Notes: a model not told the origin generated them from the sequence alone. DNA of 64,000 nucleotides from Gordonia heveisoli (GCF_030315745.1 NZ_JASXSH010000001.1:186001-250000), one strand, 5' to 3'. Counted from the stretch's first letter, positions 28,120-36,403 are shown. Program-made: numbers and translations.

Positions 28120-28995
28120 ATGACCGACATCAGCTTCGACACCGAGGTGACCGCCAAGGCCGCCGAATCCGGCGCCAACGCATCGGCCCGCTTCCAGGAG
28201 CGTATGGCGGCTGCCGCAGCCCGCTCCGGAGCCATCGACACCGCGCGGGTCGACCACCTGGCCTCCAAGGTCGTCAAGACGATCAACGACATGATCGTCG
28301 AGGAGAAGGTCACCTACGAGGAGTACAACGCACTGAAGACCTGGCTGATCAAGGTCGGCGAGGATGGGGAATGGCCGCTGTTCCTCGATGTGTGGCTGGA
28401 ACACTCGGTGGAAGAGGTCGCCAATGCCCATCGAAAGGGGAGCAAGGGCACCATCGAGGGGCCCTATTACCTCGGCGGATCACCCGAACTGGGTTGGAAC
28501 GGCACGATTCCGATGCGCGACGACGAGCCCGGCACGCCGCTGCTGTTCGCCGGGCAGACCCGTGCGGTCGACGGAACCCCGCTGGTCGGCGCGAAGGTCG
28601 AGCTGTGGCATGCCGACGATCTCGGCTTCTACTCGCAATTCGCCCCGGGCCTGCCCGAATGGAATCTGCGCGGCACCTGGGTCACGAATGAGGATGGTCG
28701 CTTCGAGATCCACACCCTGCGGCCCGCCCCCTATCAGATCCCGACCGACGGTGCCTGCGGTCAGCTCATCGAGGCGGCCGGCTGGCACGCGTGGCGTCCC
28801 GCGCATATGCACTTCAAGGTCAGCGCACCCGGCTACGAGCTCATCACCACGCAGCTCTACTTCCCCGGCGATCCGCACAACAACGACGACATCGCCTCGG
28901 CCGTCAAGCCGGAGTTGCTGCTCGATCCCCAGCCGAACCCCGACGGCGAGGGCGTGCGGGTCGACTACGACTTCGTCCTCGACCCGGAGTCCTGA
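28120..28995 (+). CDS. catA: Catechol 1,2-dioxygenase (intradiol)
   Basis: A 291-residue intradiol ring-cleavage dioxygenase. Non-heme Fe(III) ligands are visible as the tyrosine in GPYYLGG, the tyrosine in DDLGFYSQF, and the two histidines in RPAHMHFKV. The N-terminal helical dimerisation domain is present. It opens catechol to cis,cis-muconate. The ATG at 28120 has AAGGAG 7 nt upstream; the in-frame ATG at 28096 would put that site inside the gene. The order catB-catC-catA puts the first enzyme of the branch last. Confidence 0.95.
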   Translation: MTDISFDTEVTAKAAESGANASARFQERMAAAAARSGAIDTARVDHLASKVVKTINDMIVEEKVTYEEYNALKTWLIKVGEDGEWPLFLDVWLEHSVEEVANAHRKGSKGTIEGPYYLGGSPELGWNGTIPMRDDEPGTPLLFAGQTRAVDGTPLVGAKVELWHADDLGFYSQFAPGLPEWNLRGTWVTNEDGRFEIHTLRPAPYQIPTDGACGQLIEAAGWHAWRPAHMHFKVSAPGYELITTQLYFPGDPHNNDDIASAVKPELLLDPQPNPDGEGVRVDYDFVLDPES

Positions 28996-29012
28996 GCGAA
29001 ACCACCCCAGAC

Positions 29013-29057
29013 CCGTTGGGACCGGTGATCCGCCAGATCGCCGGTCCCAACGGTTTT
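29013..29057 (+). terminator. Rho-independent terminator after catA
   Basis: Perfect 13-bp stem CCGTTGGGACCGG / CCGGTCCCAACGG followed immediately by TTTT, beginning 17 bp after the catA stop. Confidence 0.85.
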
Positions 29058-29137
29058 CGCATGCGCGGTGCACGATCAGTACCCGTCCCCGATCCGCCAG
29101 CGAAGGGCCTCGAATCCCGAGGGACCCGCCACATGAA

Positions 29138-29168
29138 TGCCCGCCCACCGGGATCCGGTGGGCGGGCA
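29138..29168. terminator. Hairpin between convergent catA and pcaJ
   Basis: Perfect 14-bp stem TGCCCGCCCACCGG / CCGGTGGGCGGGCA with a 3-nt loop, 16 bp from the pcaJ stop. There is no long T-run, but the position suits ending the minus-strand pca operon. Confidence 0.65.
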
Positions 29169-29183
29169 GGTGGCCGATGCCGG

Positions 29184-29813
29184 TCAGTCGTGCAGCTGCA
29201 CATCCAGTCGAGCGCGCAGGTCATCGATGTCGACCCCGAAGGTCTCGCGCACGAACACCCCGCCGGGGGTCGTCTCGAACACTGCGACATCGGTGTAGAT
29301 GCGACTCACGCAGCCGACACCCGTCAGCGGGTATGTGCACGATGGCACAAGTTTGGGGCTGCCGTCCTTCGCGAAGAGGTTCATCATCACGTAGACGTCC
29401 TTGGCGCCGATCGCCAGATCCATGGCACCGCCGACCGCCGGGATCGCGTCGGGTTTGCCGGTGTGCCAGTTCGCCAGATCTCCGGTCGCCGACACCTGGA
29501 ACGCACCGAGCACGCAGACGTCGAGATGTCCGCCCCGCATCATCGCGAAGGAGTCCGCGTGATGAAAGTAGGACGCGCCCGGCAACTCGGTGACCGGTAC
29601 TTTGCCCGCGTTGGTGAGATCGGGGTCGATCTCGTCGCCCTCGGCGACGCGGCCCATGCCGAGCATTCCGTTCTCGGTGTGCAGGATGACGCCACGGTCT
29701 GGCGGGAGATGGTCGGCGATCCGGGTGGGTTGGCCGATACCGAGATTCACGAAGGCGCCGGCCGGGATGTCCCGGGCGATTCGCGCGGCGAGTTCGTCGG
29801 AGGTGAGACTCAT
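29184..29813 (-). CDS. pcaJ: 3-oxoadipate CoA-transferase subunit B
   Basis: A 209-residue CoA-transferase beta subunit. MSLTSDELAARIARDIPAGAFVNLGIGQPT is the typical start, and the catalytic glutamate lies in HTENGMLGMG. With PcaI it moves CoA from succinyl-CoA to 3-oxoadipate. The start codon overlaps the pcaI stop as TGATG. Confidence 0.93.
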   Translation of the reverse strand: MSLTSDELAARIARDIPAGAFVNLGIGQPTRIADHLPPDRGVILHTENGMLGMGRVAEGDEIDPDLTNAGKVPVTELPGASYFHHADSFAMMRGGHLDVCVLGAFQVSATGDLANWHTGKPDAIPAVGGAMDLAIGAKDVYVMMNLFAKDGSPKLVPSCTYPLTGVGCVSRIYTDVAVFETTPGGVFVRETFGVDIDDLRARLDVQLHD

Positions 29814-30508
29814 CAGCGGGCTCCTTGGACGGTGTAGCGGCGGGCTTCGACGGCGACCACCCGATCCACGTAGATCGACGGGGTGATGACCGACTCGGGA
29901 TCGAGGTCCCCGGTCGGCACGACATCGGACACCTCGACGATCGTCGTGGTGGCGGCGGTGGCCATGACCGGACCGAAGTTGCGTGCGGTCTTGCGGTACA
30001 CCAGATTTCCCATCCGGTCACTCGTCTGCGCACTGATCAGTGCGTAGTCACCCGCGATCGGGTACTCCAGGACATACTCACGTCCGTCGATGGTTCGGGT
30101 CTCCTTGCCCTCGGCGAGGGACGTGCCGACACCGGTGGGACAGAAGAACGCCCCGATCCCGGCTCCGGCCGCCCGCATCCGCTCGGCGAGATTGCCCTGA
30201 GGCACCACCTCGAGTTCCACCTCGCCGGCAAGGTAGAGCCGGTCGAAGACGTAGGAATCGGATTGTCGCGGAAACGAACAGATGACCTTGCGGACCCGTC
30301 CGGCGTCCAGTAGCGCGGCCAGGCCGACCTCGCCGTTTCCGGCGTTGTTCGCCACGATCGTCAGATCGTCCGCGCCCTGCCGAATGAGTGCGTCGATGAG
30401 ATCGAACGGCATACCCGCCAGACCGAATCCACCGACGAGGATGGTTGAACCGTCCTCGATGCCGGCGACCGCGTCATCGGGGGTCTCGAAGATCGTCGTG
30501 CTACCCAT
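29813..30508 (-). CDS. pcaI: 3-oxoadipate CoA-transferase subunit A
   Basis: A 231-residue CoA-transferase alpha subunit: VGGFGLAGMPFDLIDALI (glycine-rich CoA site), IVANNAGNG, and GAFFCPTGVGTSLAEGKE. It forms the heterodimer with PcaJ. Its start is 60 bp after the pcaD stop and it is translationally coupled to pcaJ. Other succinyl-CoA:3-ketoacid transferases look alike, but the pcaF/pcaD neighbours settle the role. Confidence 0.92.
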   Translation of the reverse strand: MGSTTIFETPDDAVAGIEDGSTILVGGFGLAGMPFDLIDALIRQGADDLTIVANNAGNGEVGLAALLDAGRVRKVICSFPRQSDSYVFDRLYLAGEVELEVVPQGNLAERMRAAGAGIGAFFCPTGVGTSLAEGKETRTIDGREYVLEYPIAGDYALISAQTSDRMGNLVYRKTARNFGPVMATAATTTIVEVSDVVPTGDLDPESVITPSIYVDRVVAVEARRYTVQGAR

Positions 30509-30568
30509 GTGCTGCTACCTCTTTCCATATCGGCCGCTGCGGGTGCCGGTCGCGTCGGCGGCGGTCGG

Positions 30569-31342
30569 TCACGGCGCGGTGAGATGTTGGATGAGCGCCG
30601 GCGTGATGATCTGCGCCTGTTCGGCATTGGCGAGATGCGCCGAGTTCTCGACCACCATCAGCCGGGCGTCGGGGATCCGGTCGACGATCTCCTGGAGTCG
30701 ACTCGGCGGGGTCGCGACATCGTCGGCACCGGCCACCGCGAGAGTCGGCGCCGTGATCGCGCCCAACTGGTCGCGCAGGTCCATACCGGCGATGGCCTCG
30801 CAACAACTCGCATAGCCCTCGCTCGACGTGGCAGCGACCATCTCCTCGAAATGCCGTCGACGGTCCGGGTTTGCCGACAGATAGGCAGCGGTGAACCAGC
30901 GGCCGACGACGGACTCGGCGACCGCTGCGGCACCACTGCGTCGAACGAGCGCGGCCCGCTCGGTCCAGCCGGTGGCCGGTGGCAGCTGCGCACCGGTGCA
31001 CAGCAGGGCAAGACGCTGGACTCGCTCAGGATTGCGGGCGGCGATACGCATCGCGGTCATGCCGCCCAGGGAGAGTCCGATGACGTGGCAGGAGGCCACA
31101 TCCAGGCGGTCGAGCAGCGCGACCACATCGTCGGCCAGGTCGTCGATGGTCGCCATCCCGGCGGGCGGCACCGGTGAGAGTCCGTGACCGCGGGTGTCGT
31201 ACCGGATGACCCGGAAGTGCCGCTCGAGTTCGGGCAACTGCGCATCCCACATCCGGCGATCCGAGCCCAACGAGTTGGACAGCAGAACCGTTGGGCCGTC
31301 GGGGCGTCCGGTCACCTCGGCGTCGACCTCGACGGCGCTCAT
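30569..31342 (-). CDS. pcaD: 3-oxoadipate enol-lactone hydrolase
   Basis: A 257-residue alpha/beta hydrolase. It has VLLSNSLGSDRRMWDAQ, the nucleophile elbow IGLSLGGMTAM, the late Asp in VAGADDVATPP, and the His in VENSAHLANAEQ. It hydrolyses 3-oxoadipate enol-lactone to 3-oxoadipate. Unlike the PcaL proteins of many actinobacteria, it is not fused to the PcaC decarboxylase. That fits use by the catechol branch, which needs no decarboxylase. The ATG at 31342 overlaps the pcaF stop (ATGA). Confidence 0.92.
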   Translation of the reverse strand: MSAVEVDAEVTGRPDGPTVLLSNSLGSDRRMWDAQLPELERHFRVIRYDTRGHGLSPVPPAGMATIDDLADDVVALLDRLDVASCHVIGLSLGGMTAMRIAARNPERVQRLALLCTGAQLPPATGWTERAALVRRSGAAAVAESVVGRWFTAAYLSANPDRRRHFEEMVAATSSEGYASCCEAIAGMDLRDQLGAITAPTLAVAGADDVATPPSRLQEIVDRIPDARLMVVENSAHLANAEQAQIITPALIQHLTAP

Positions 31343-32562
31343 CGGATGGCCTCGAAGATGGCCGCGAGGCCCTGCCCGCCGCCGATGCACATCGTTTCCA
31401 GCACATACCGGGCATCGCGGCGTCGCGCCTCGTAGGCCGCGGTGGCCAGGATGCGGGCGCCGGTCGCGCCGATCGGATGGCCCAGTGAGATGCCCGAGCC
31501 GTTGGGGTTGAGCCGCTCGTCCCCGGCGTCGATTCCCCACTCCGCGAGGACCGCCAGCACCTGCGCGGCGAAGGCCTCGTTCAGTTCGATCAGGTCGATG
31601 TCGTCGAGAGTGAGACCGGCCCGTCGCAGTGCCGCCGCGCTCGCTCCGACCGGGCCGATACCCATTGTCTCCGGGGCACATCCGGTCACCGCCCAGGACC
31701 GCAGTGCGAGCAGTGGTGTGAGTCCGTGCCGTTGGGCGCCGTCGGCGGTGGTCACCACGCACAGCGCGGCGCCGTCGTTCTGTCCCGACGAATTGCCGGC
31801 TGTCACGGTCGAATCCGGGTCGACGCGTCGGCGCACGGCACGCAGCCCGGCCAGCGATTCGGCGTCGGCGTCGATGCGCGGATGTTCGTCGACGGTGACC
31901 TGGGTGTCGGGTCCGCCGCGGCGGCCCGGAATGGTCACCGCGACAAGCTCTTCGGCGAAGCGGCCGTTCTTCTGTGCGTCGACCGCGCGGGCGTGCGACT
32001 GGGCCGCGAGAGCGTCCTGAGCCTCCCGGCTGATGTCGTAGCGGGCACGCAGGTTCTCGGCGGTCTCGATCATGCCGCCCTCGATCGGATGGGTCTCACC
32101 GCCGGCGGTGGCCCGTGCGCGGTCGAGCCGATCGACCAGCGCGATGCCGCCCTGCCGCACCCCGGTCCGCAGTCCGAGCGCATAGTGTTCGACGTTCGAC
32201 ATGGACTCGGCCCCACCGGCGACGATCAGCTCTCCGCCGCCCGTCGCGACCGTCGCGGCCGCCGTCAGCACGGCCTGCAGACCCGATCCGCACCGCCGAT
32301 CGAGTTGCATACCCGGCACCGACTCGCCCAGACCGGCATCGAGCGCCGCGATCCGTCCGATCGCCGGACTCTCGCCGTTCGCATATCCCTGGCCGATGAT
32401 GACGTCATCGACATCGTCGCCGGACAGCCCCGTCCGGGCGACGAGTTCGCGGAGCAGCCCGGTCGCCAGGTCGGTTGCCGATCGGGAGGCGAGCGCGCCA
32501 CCCATCCGTCCGACCGGTGTGCGGAGCGGGGAGCAGACGACGATCTCGGGTGAAGCAGCCAT
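31339..32562 (-). CDS. pcaF: 3-oxoadipyl-CoA thiolase
   Basis: A thiolase of about 407 residues. The nucleophilic cysteine is in LDRRCGSGLQAVLTA, the histidine in NPNGSGISLGHPIGATGARI, and the second cysteine in ETMCIGGGQGLAAIFE. It cleaves 3-oxoadipyl-CoA to succinyl-CoA and acetyl-CoA, the final step. The ATG at 32562 (MAASPEIVVCSPLRTPVG) fits the family; an ATG at 32583 would add seven residues. It is the first gene of pcaF-pcaD-pcaI-pcaJ. Confidence 0.93.
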   Translation of the reverse strand: MAASPEIVVCSPLRTPVGRMGGALASRSATDLATGLLRELVARTGLSGDDVDDVIIGQGYANGESPAIGRIAALDAGLGESVPGMQLDRRCGSGLQAVLTAAATVATGGGELIVAGGAESMSNVEHYALGLRTGVRQGGIALVDRLDRARATAGGETHPIEGGMIETAENLRARYDISREAQDALAAQSHARAVDAQKNGRFAEELVAVTIPGRRGGPDTQVTVDEHPRIDADAESLAGLRAVRRRVDPDSTVTAGNSSGQNDGAALCVVTTADGAQRHGLTPLLALRSWAVTGCAPETMGIGPVGASAAALRRAGLTLDDIDLIELNEAFAAQVLAVLAEWGIDAGDERLNPNGSGISLGHPIGATGARILATAAYEARRRDARYVLETMCIGGGQGLAAIFEAIR

Positions 32563-32596
32563 GAATCCCAGCGTAGGAGCCATGAGCCATATGGAG

Positions 32597-32618
32597 AAAT
32601 ACCTATTTCATGGTATTT
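32597..32618. promoter_or_regulatory. LysR-type operator between pcaF and its divergent LysR gene
   Basis: AAATACC-N8-GGTATTT, perfect 7-bp arms, in the short gap (94 bp) between the two divergent starts. It contains ATAC...GTAT half-sites, like the LysR consensus used by BenM/CatM. Confidence 0.7.
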
Positions 32619-32656
32619 GATATCAACAGAATCTTAATTTGGGTTAGGCTTCTGGG

Positions 32657-33568
32657 ATGGAACTGCGCCACCTCCGCTACTTCCGCGCCGTCGCCGAGGA
32701 ACTCCACTTCGGTCGGGCCGCCCGCCGCCTGCATATCGCGCAGCCACCGCTGTCACAGCAGATCCGCCAGCTTGAGGACGAACTCGGGGTGGCCCTGCTC
32801 ACCCGATCCACGCGTCGCGTCGAACTCACCCCGGCGGGCGCGGACTATCTGGCACACACCGTGGCGATCCTCGACGCGGTGGACGCCGCCGGGCATCACG
32901 CGCAGCAGGTCGCCGAAGGCCGAACCGGCCGGCTGTCCATCGGCTGCGTGGGTTCGGCGACCTATTCTGTTCTCCCCGCCTTCGTCCGTGCACTCCGCGA
33001 TCGGATCCCCGACGTCGAGGTGCGCATTCGCGGGGAGATGCTCGCGCCCGCCCAACTCGCGGCACTACGCAGCGGCGACATCGACATCGGGCTGTTGCGG
33101 ATGTCGGGCGAGGAACCTGACCTCAGGGTGGAGCCGATCCGCACCGACCACCTGATCCTGGCGCTCCCCGACGGACACCCGGCCGCGGCAACCGGCTCGG
33201 TCGACCTGCACAACCTGCGCGACGAGGACTTCATCGCCCACGCCGGTGGTGGACGGTCCGTGATGAACACCGTCCTGATGACGCTGTGCTCGGTTGCCGG
33301 ATTCACGCCGCGCATCCGGCACGAGGTCGAGGAGACGTCGACGCTCGCCACGTTGGTCGCGGCCGGACTCGGCGTGGCACTCGTCCCCGAACCGACCGCC
33401 GCCATCGGAATCACCGGCGTCACCTACCGGCCGCTGTCGACACCGACGTCGGGTATCGAACTCCACGCCGCTCGACGGATCGACGACGCCGCGTCACCGA
33501 TGATCGACCGCGCACTCGAGGTACTACGCGAGATCGCCTCAGCACCATACGAACCCGCCCGAAAGTAG
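32657..33568 (+). CDS. LysR-family regulator of the pca/cat genes
   Basis: A 303-residue LysR regulator: MELRHLRYFRAVAEELHFGRAARRLHIAQPPLSQQIRQLE is a CatR/BenM-like DNA-binding domain, and a full effector domain follows. It is divergent from pcaF with an ATAC/GTAT operator between them, so it most likely senses a pathway intermediate such as muconate or 3-oxoadipate and controls pcaFDIJ and itself (inference). The stop codon lies inside copy 2 of the intergenic repeat. Confidence 0.9.
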   Translation: MELRHLRYFRAVAEELHFGRAARRLHIAQPPLSQQIRQLEDELGVALLTRSTRRVELTPAGADYLAHTVAILDAVDAAGHHAQQVAEGRTGRLSIGCVGSATYSVLPAFVRALRDRIPDVEVRIRGEMLAPAQLAALRSGDIDIGLLRMSGEEPDLRVEPIRTDHLILALPDGHPAAATGSVDLHNLRDEDFIAHAGGGRSVMNTVLMTLCSVAGFTPRIRHEVEETSTLATLVAAGLGVALVPEPTAAIGITGVTYRPLSTPTSGIELHAARRIDDAASPMIDRALEVLREIASAPYEPARK

Positions 33569-33654
33569 GGGAAGAAGTTCCTCCCCGACGTTCCGCTCCT
33601 CCCCTAGGTACACTTAGGGGAGGAATCCGAAGCTCGGGGACGAACGGCCCTCGC
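33558..33654. repeat. Intergenic repeat copy 2 (shared with 14225-14322)
   Basis: It aligns along its whole length with 14225-14322. It carries the 19-nt identical core GAAGTTCCTCCCCGACGTT and CTCGGGGACGAA. An internal perfect stem is CTCCCCTA-N8-TAGGGGAG, roughly 33597-33620. The copy overlaps the last codons and stop of the LysR gene and ends 15 bp before the dnaB stop, so it fills the convergent gap. Confidence 0.75.
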
Positions 33655-33669
33655 CGCGGCCGACGCCAA

Positions 33670-35898
33670 CTACCCGCGCGCCATATCCACAAACCGCGAC
33701 AGGTGAAGTTGGTGTGCCACAGTGATTGTCGCGGTCGGGCCGTTACGGTGTTTGCCGACGATGATGTCGGCTTCGCCGGCGCGTGGGTCGTCGCGTTCGA
33801 TGGAGTCGGGGCGGTGCAGCAGGATGACCATGTCGGCGTCCTGCTCCAGCGAACCCGACTCACGCAGATCCGACACCTGCGGGCGTTTGTCGGTACGTTG
33901 TTCGGGACCACGGTTGAGCTGGCTGATCGCGATCACCGGGACTTCGAGTTCCTTCGCGAGCAGCTTGAGTGACCGCGAGAATTCGGAGACCTCTTGCTGA
34001 CGGGATTCGACCTTCTTACCCGACGTCATCAGCTGCATATAGTCCACGACAACAAGTTTGAGGTCGTTGCGCTGTTTCAGGCGGCGAGCTTTGGCGCGGA
34101 TCTCCATCATGGTGAGGTTCGGCGAGTCGTCGATGAACAGCGGCGCCTCGGAGATCTCACCCATCCGGCGGGCCAGCCGGGTCCAGTCGTCGTCGCTCAT
34201 GGTGCCGGCGCGCATGTCGCCGAGCTTCACCTTCGCCTCGGCCGAGAGCAATCGCATGACGATCTCGGTCTTGTTCATTTCCAGCGAGAACATGGCCGCA
34301 GCCATGCCGTGGTGGATCGAGCACGAGCGCAGAAAGTCCATGGCGAGCGTCGAGTTGTGGGTCGGCACCATCGCCTCGCCAGCCAGGTAGAGATGCTCGG
34401 CATTGTCGACCTGCACGCAGCGCACCGGCACCGAATCGACCGGCCGCACCGCGACGACCCGCCGCACCCCGGCCGCACCCCGCAATTCCTTGTGCCGAAT
34501 GGCCTTGTGGTGCAACGTGAACACATCGTCGTCGGCGTCGACGCGCAACCAGCCGGTGGCCGACCGCTTGTAGTTGTAGCCGAGTCCGGCGACCAGGTCG
34601 GCGACGACCGCGGTCATGTGACGGGTGGCGGCGGGCACGGTGATCCAGCCGTCGTCGTCGACGGTGGCACGCGCGTCGAGCAGGCCGGCGAGCAGCGCTC
34701 GACGCTGGGCGATCGAGCCGCGCAGATACTCGTATGGGATCCGTCCGCCGAGGTCGGCCATCAGCGTCATCACGTCGACCGGGCCCTCGGCATCGATGCG
34801 CATGGCGATCTCGGGATCATCGAAGGCCATCCCGGCCAGGGCTGCGACGGTGTACGGACCGTAGGCGAAGTTCTTGCGCGGCAACTCGAGTGGCTTCGTG
34901 TTGCGCACCACCGCGCAGCCGACGAACGAGCGCAGCACCTCGGTGGTCACCACCTGATGCTCATTGTCGATGTCGACGGTCCACTGATGCTGCTCATCGG
35001 CGACGATCATGTGCCCGTCGCTGAACTCGACCTCGAAACACGGCCGTTCGGTCATCACCTCGGTCGCGGCGATCACCCGGGTCGGCCGACCGTGCGCGTC
35101 GATCAGCTCGTCACCGACCGCAACCCGACCCATCGTCGTCCAGCCCGACGGCGTGGGCAGCGGAGTGTCGAGGGCGAGCGCCTTACCGACACCCGGGCGA
35201 GCGGCGACGATGATCATCTGCCCGGCGTGCAGCCCGTTGGTCAGTTTGTCCAGGTCGGCGAACCCGGTCGGCACGCCAAGGGAGATGCCCCCGCGGGACG
35301 CGATCGAGTCGATCTCGTCCATTGTCGGCTGCAGCAGTTCCTCGAGCACCACATAGTCTTCGGTGCTGCGGTTCTCCGCGACGTTGTACACCTCAGCCTG
35401 CGCGCGGTCGACCACCTCGGCGACGTCCTGACCGTCACCGCCGGCATAGCCGTACTGCACGATGCGGGTACCGGCCTCCACCAACCGTCGCAGGATCGCC
35501 TTCTCGGCGACGATCTCGGCGTAGTACCCGGCGTTCGCCGCAGTCGGCACCGTCGAGATCAGCGTGTGCAAATAGGGGGCACCACCGATCCGCCGCAGTT
35601 CCCCGGCCCGATCCAGCTCGGCCGACACGGTCACCGCGTCGGCAGGCTCACCTTTGCCGTAGAGCTCCAGAATGGCGTCGTACACGGCCTGGTGCGAAGG
35701 ACGGTAGAAGTCGTTGCTGCGAAGTTTCTCGACGACGTCGGCGATCGCGTCCTTGGACAGCAGCATGCCACCGAGGACCGACTGTTCGGCCGCCAGATCT
35801 TGCGGCGGCTGCCGCCCGTAATCTTCGGCAGGCGGCTCGTCGTTGGGCCGTTCCCGTCCCGCCGCGGCCTCATGTCCGCGGTCGTCCACAACAGCCAC
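33670..35898 (-). CDS. dnaB: Replicative DNA helicase DnaB with in-frame intein
   Basis: A 742-residue precursor. Residues 1-239 carry the helical N-terminal domain (PPQDLAAEQSVLGGMLL) and enter the RecA-like domain at VAARPGVGK, where the P-loop is split after Lys239. The intein occupies residues 240-515. The helicase resumes at Ser516 (STLAMDFLRSCS) and contains LVVVDYMQLM (Walker B), the ISQLNRG motif and DADMVILLHR. Removing the intein leaves about 466 residues, a normal DnaB length. DnaB is the hexameric helicase at the replication fork. It cannot bind ATP until splicing restores GVGKST. The gene follows rplI after the secreted-protein gene, as in related genera. Confidence 0.96.
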   Translation of the reverse strand: MAVVDDRGHEAAAGRERPNDEPPAEDYGRQPPQDLAAEQSVLGGMLLSKDAIADVVEKLRSNDFYRPSHQAVYDAILELYGKGEPADAVTVSAELDRAGELRRIGGAPYLHTLISTVPTAANAGYYAEIVAEKAILRRLVEAGTRIVQYGYAGGDGQDVAEVVDRAQAEVYNVAENRSTEDYVVLEELLQPTMDEIDSIASRGGISLGVPTGFADLDKLTNGLHAGQMIIVAARPGVGKALALDTPLPTPSGWTTMGRVAVGDELIDAHGRPTRVIAATEVMTERPCFEVEFSDGHMIVADEQHQWTVDIDNEHQVVTTEVLRSFVGCAVVRNTKPLELPRKNFAYGPYTVAALAGMAFDDPEIAMRIDAEGPVDVMTLMADLGGRIPYEYLRGSIAQRRALLAGLLDARATVDDDGWITVPAATRHMTAVVADLVAGLGYNYKRSATGWLRVDADDDVFTLHHKAIRHKELRGAAGVRRVVAVRPVDSVPVRCVQVDNAEHLYLAGEAMVPTHNSTLAMDFLRSCSIHHGMAAAMFSLEMNKTEIVMRLLSAEAKVKLGDMRAGTMSDDDWTRLARRMGEISEAPLFIDDSPNLTMMEIRAKARRLKQRNDLKLVVVDYMQLMTSGKKVESRQQEVSEFSRSLKLLAKELEVPVIAISQLNRGPEQRTDKRPQVSDLRESGSLEQDADMVILLHRPDSIERDDPRAGEADIIVGKHRNGPTATITVAHQLHLSRFVDMARG
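34354..35181 (-). mobile_element. DnaB intein with class 3 (WCT) signatures and decayed LAGLIDADG endonuclease
   Basis: This encodes DnaB residues 240-515 (276 aa). It begins with Ala240 (ALALDTPLPTPSGW), not Cys or Ser. Block B reads DEQHQWTVD, giving His304 and Trp306. Block F reads VRCVQVDNAEHLY with Cys494. Block G reads VPTHN with Thr513 before Asn515, and the +1 extein residue is Ser516. Trp-Cys-Thr with a non-nucleophilic first residue is the published signature of class 3 inteins, which splice through the block F cysteine. RRALLAGLLDARATVDDDG looks like a worn LAGLIDADG motif, so homing activity is doubtful. Confidence 0.88.
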
Positions 35899-36278
35899 GC
35901 GCCAAACCTCTCGGAACAGTTGTAGTAATCCACCTCGGTCTTACACCCAGCGACCGACAGCAACCGTCCCGCCGACGTGCACCACATTCCGTCGTGGTGC
36001 ACACATGTACCGAAGCACTGAGGCGAGACATTAGGGGGTCGAGCACCCCTACTCAAACCGACCTGTTGATGAATCTGTGCACCGAGTGTGGACGGATTGT
36101 GAATGATGCAGGAGGCATTGTGTAGGCGCTGTGGACAAACTGAGGAATTGTTCTGTGAGGGAATAAGTCTTCGCAGGTCAGGGGCTGTGCAAAGTATCCA
36201 CAGACAGAGTTTTTGATCCACTCGGCGTGTCTTGCGAATGTCGGATCCGGGCGTGTTGCGGGCATTCGTCAACTGCCG

Positions 36279-36301
36279 GTGAACAACATTCCAGTGAACA
36301 A
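36279..36301. repeat. Direct repeat GTGAACAA x2
   Basis: The octamer GTGAACAA occurs at 36279-36286 and 36294-36301, starts 15 nt apart, next to the DnaA-box-like sites. Two copies is few; chance is possible. Confidence 0.4.
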
Positions 36302-36308
36302 TACATGT

Positions 36309-36328
36309 GACCTGGATTACACCAGGTC
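36309..36328. promoter_or_regulatory. Perfect inverted repeat upstream of the secreted-protein gene
   Basis: GACCTGG-ATTACA-CCAGGTC, perfect 7-bp arms with a 6-nt spacer, 76 bp before the 36404 start and 6 bp from an exact DnaA-box-like site. It is a candidate operator. Confidence 0.5.
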
Positions 36329-36403
36329 AGCACCTGTGGATAACTTGGGCGACCGTCCCAGTGATCTCGTGTTCGCCCCACAGCCGCCCGCACCTGTGGT
36401 GCA

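Larger units (their letters stand above)
36089..36343. promoter_or_regulatory. Cluster of DnaA-box-like sites
   Basis: Nonamers related to TTATCCACA/TTGTCCACA occur at 36089-36097 (TGTGGACGG, weak), 36130-36138 (TGTGGACAA, exact for the TTGTCCACA form), 36194-36202 (GTATCCACA, one mismatch), and 36335-36343 (TGTGGATAA, exact). dnaA and dnaN are not in the window, so this is probably not oriC itself. DnaA control of dnaB, or a DnaA-titration site, is possible. Confidence 0.55.
35899..36403. promoter_or_regulatory. Gene-free control region upstream of dnaB
   Basis: About 500 bp without a supportable gene, between the divergent dnaB and secreted-protein starts. It is visibly less GC-rich than its surroundings. 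It contains DnaA-box-like nonamers, a repeated octamer and a perfect inverted repeat (separate entries). Promoters for both flanking genes must lie here, but none was clear enough to place. Confidence 0.6.

Noticed and set aside
33994..35925. Open frame of 643 codons opposite dnaB
   Set aside because: Shadow of dnaB and its intein. His/Val-rich composition, no recognisable domain.
36089..36343. Reading the DnaA-box cluster as the chromosomal origin
   Set aside because: No dnaA, dnaN, rpmH or gyrB neighbours are present, and the box count is low for an actinobacterial oriC.
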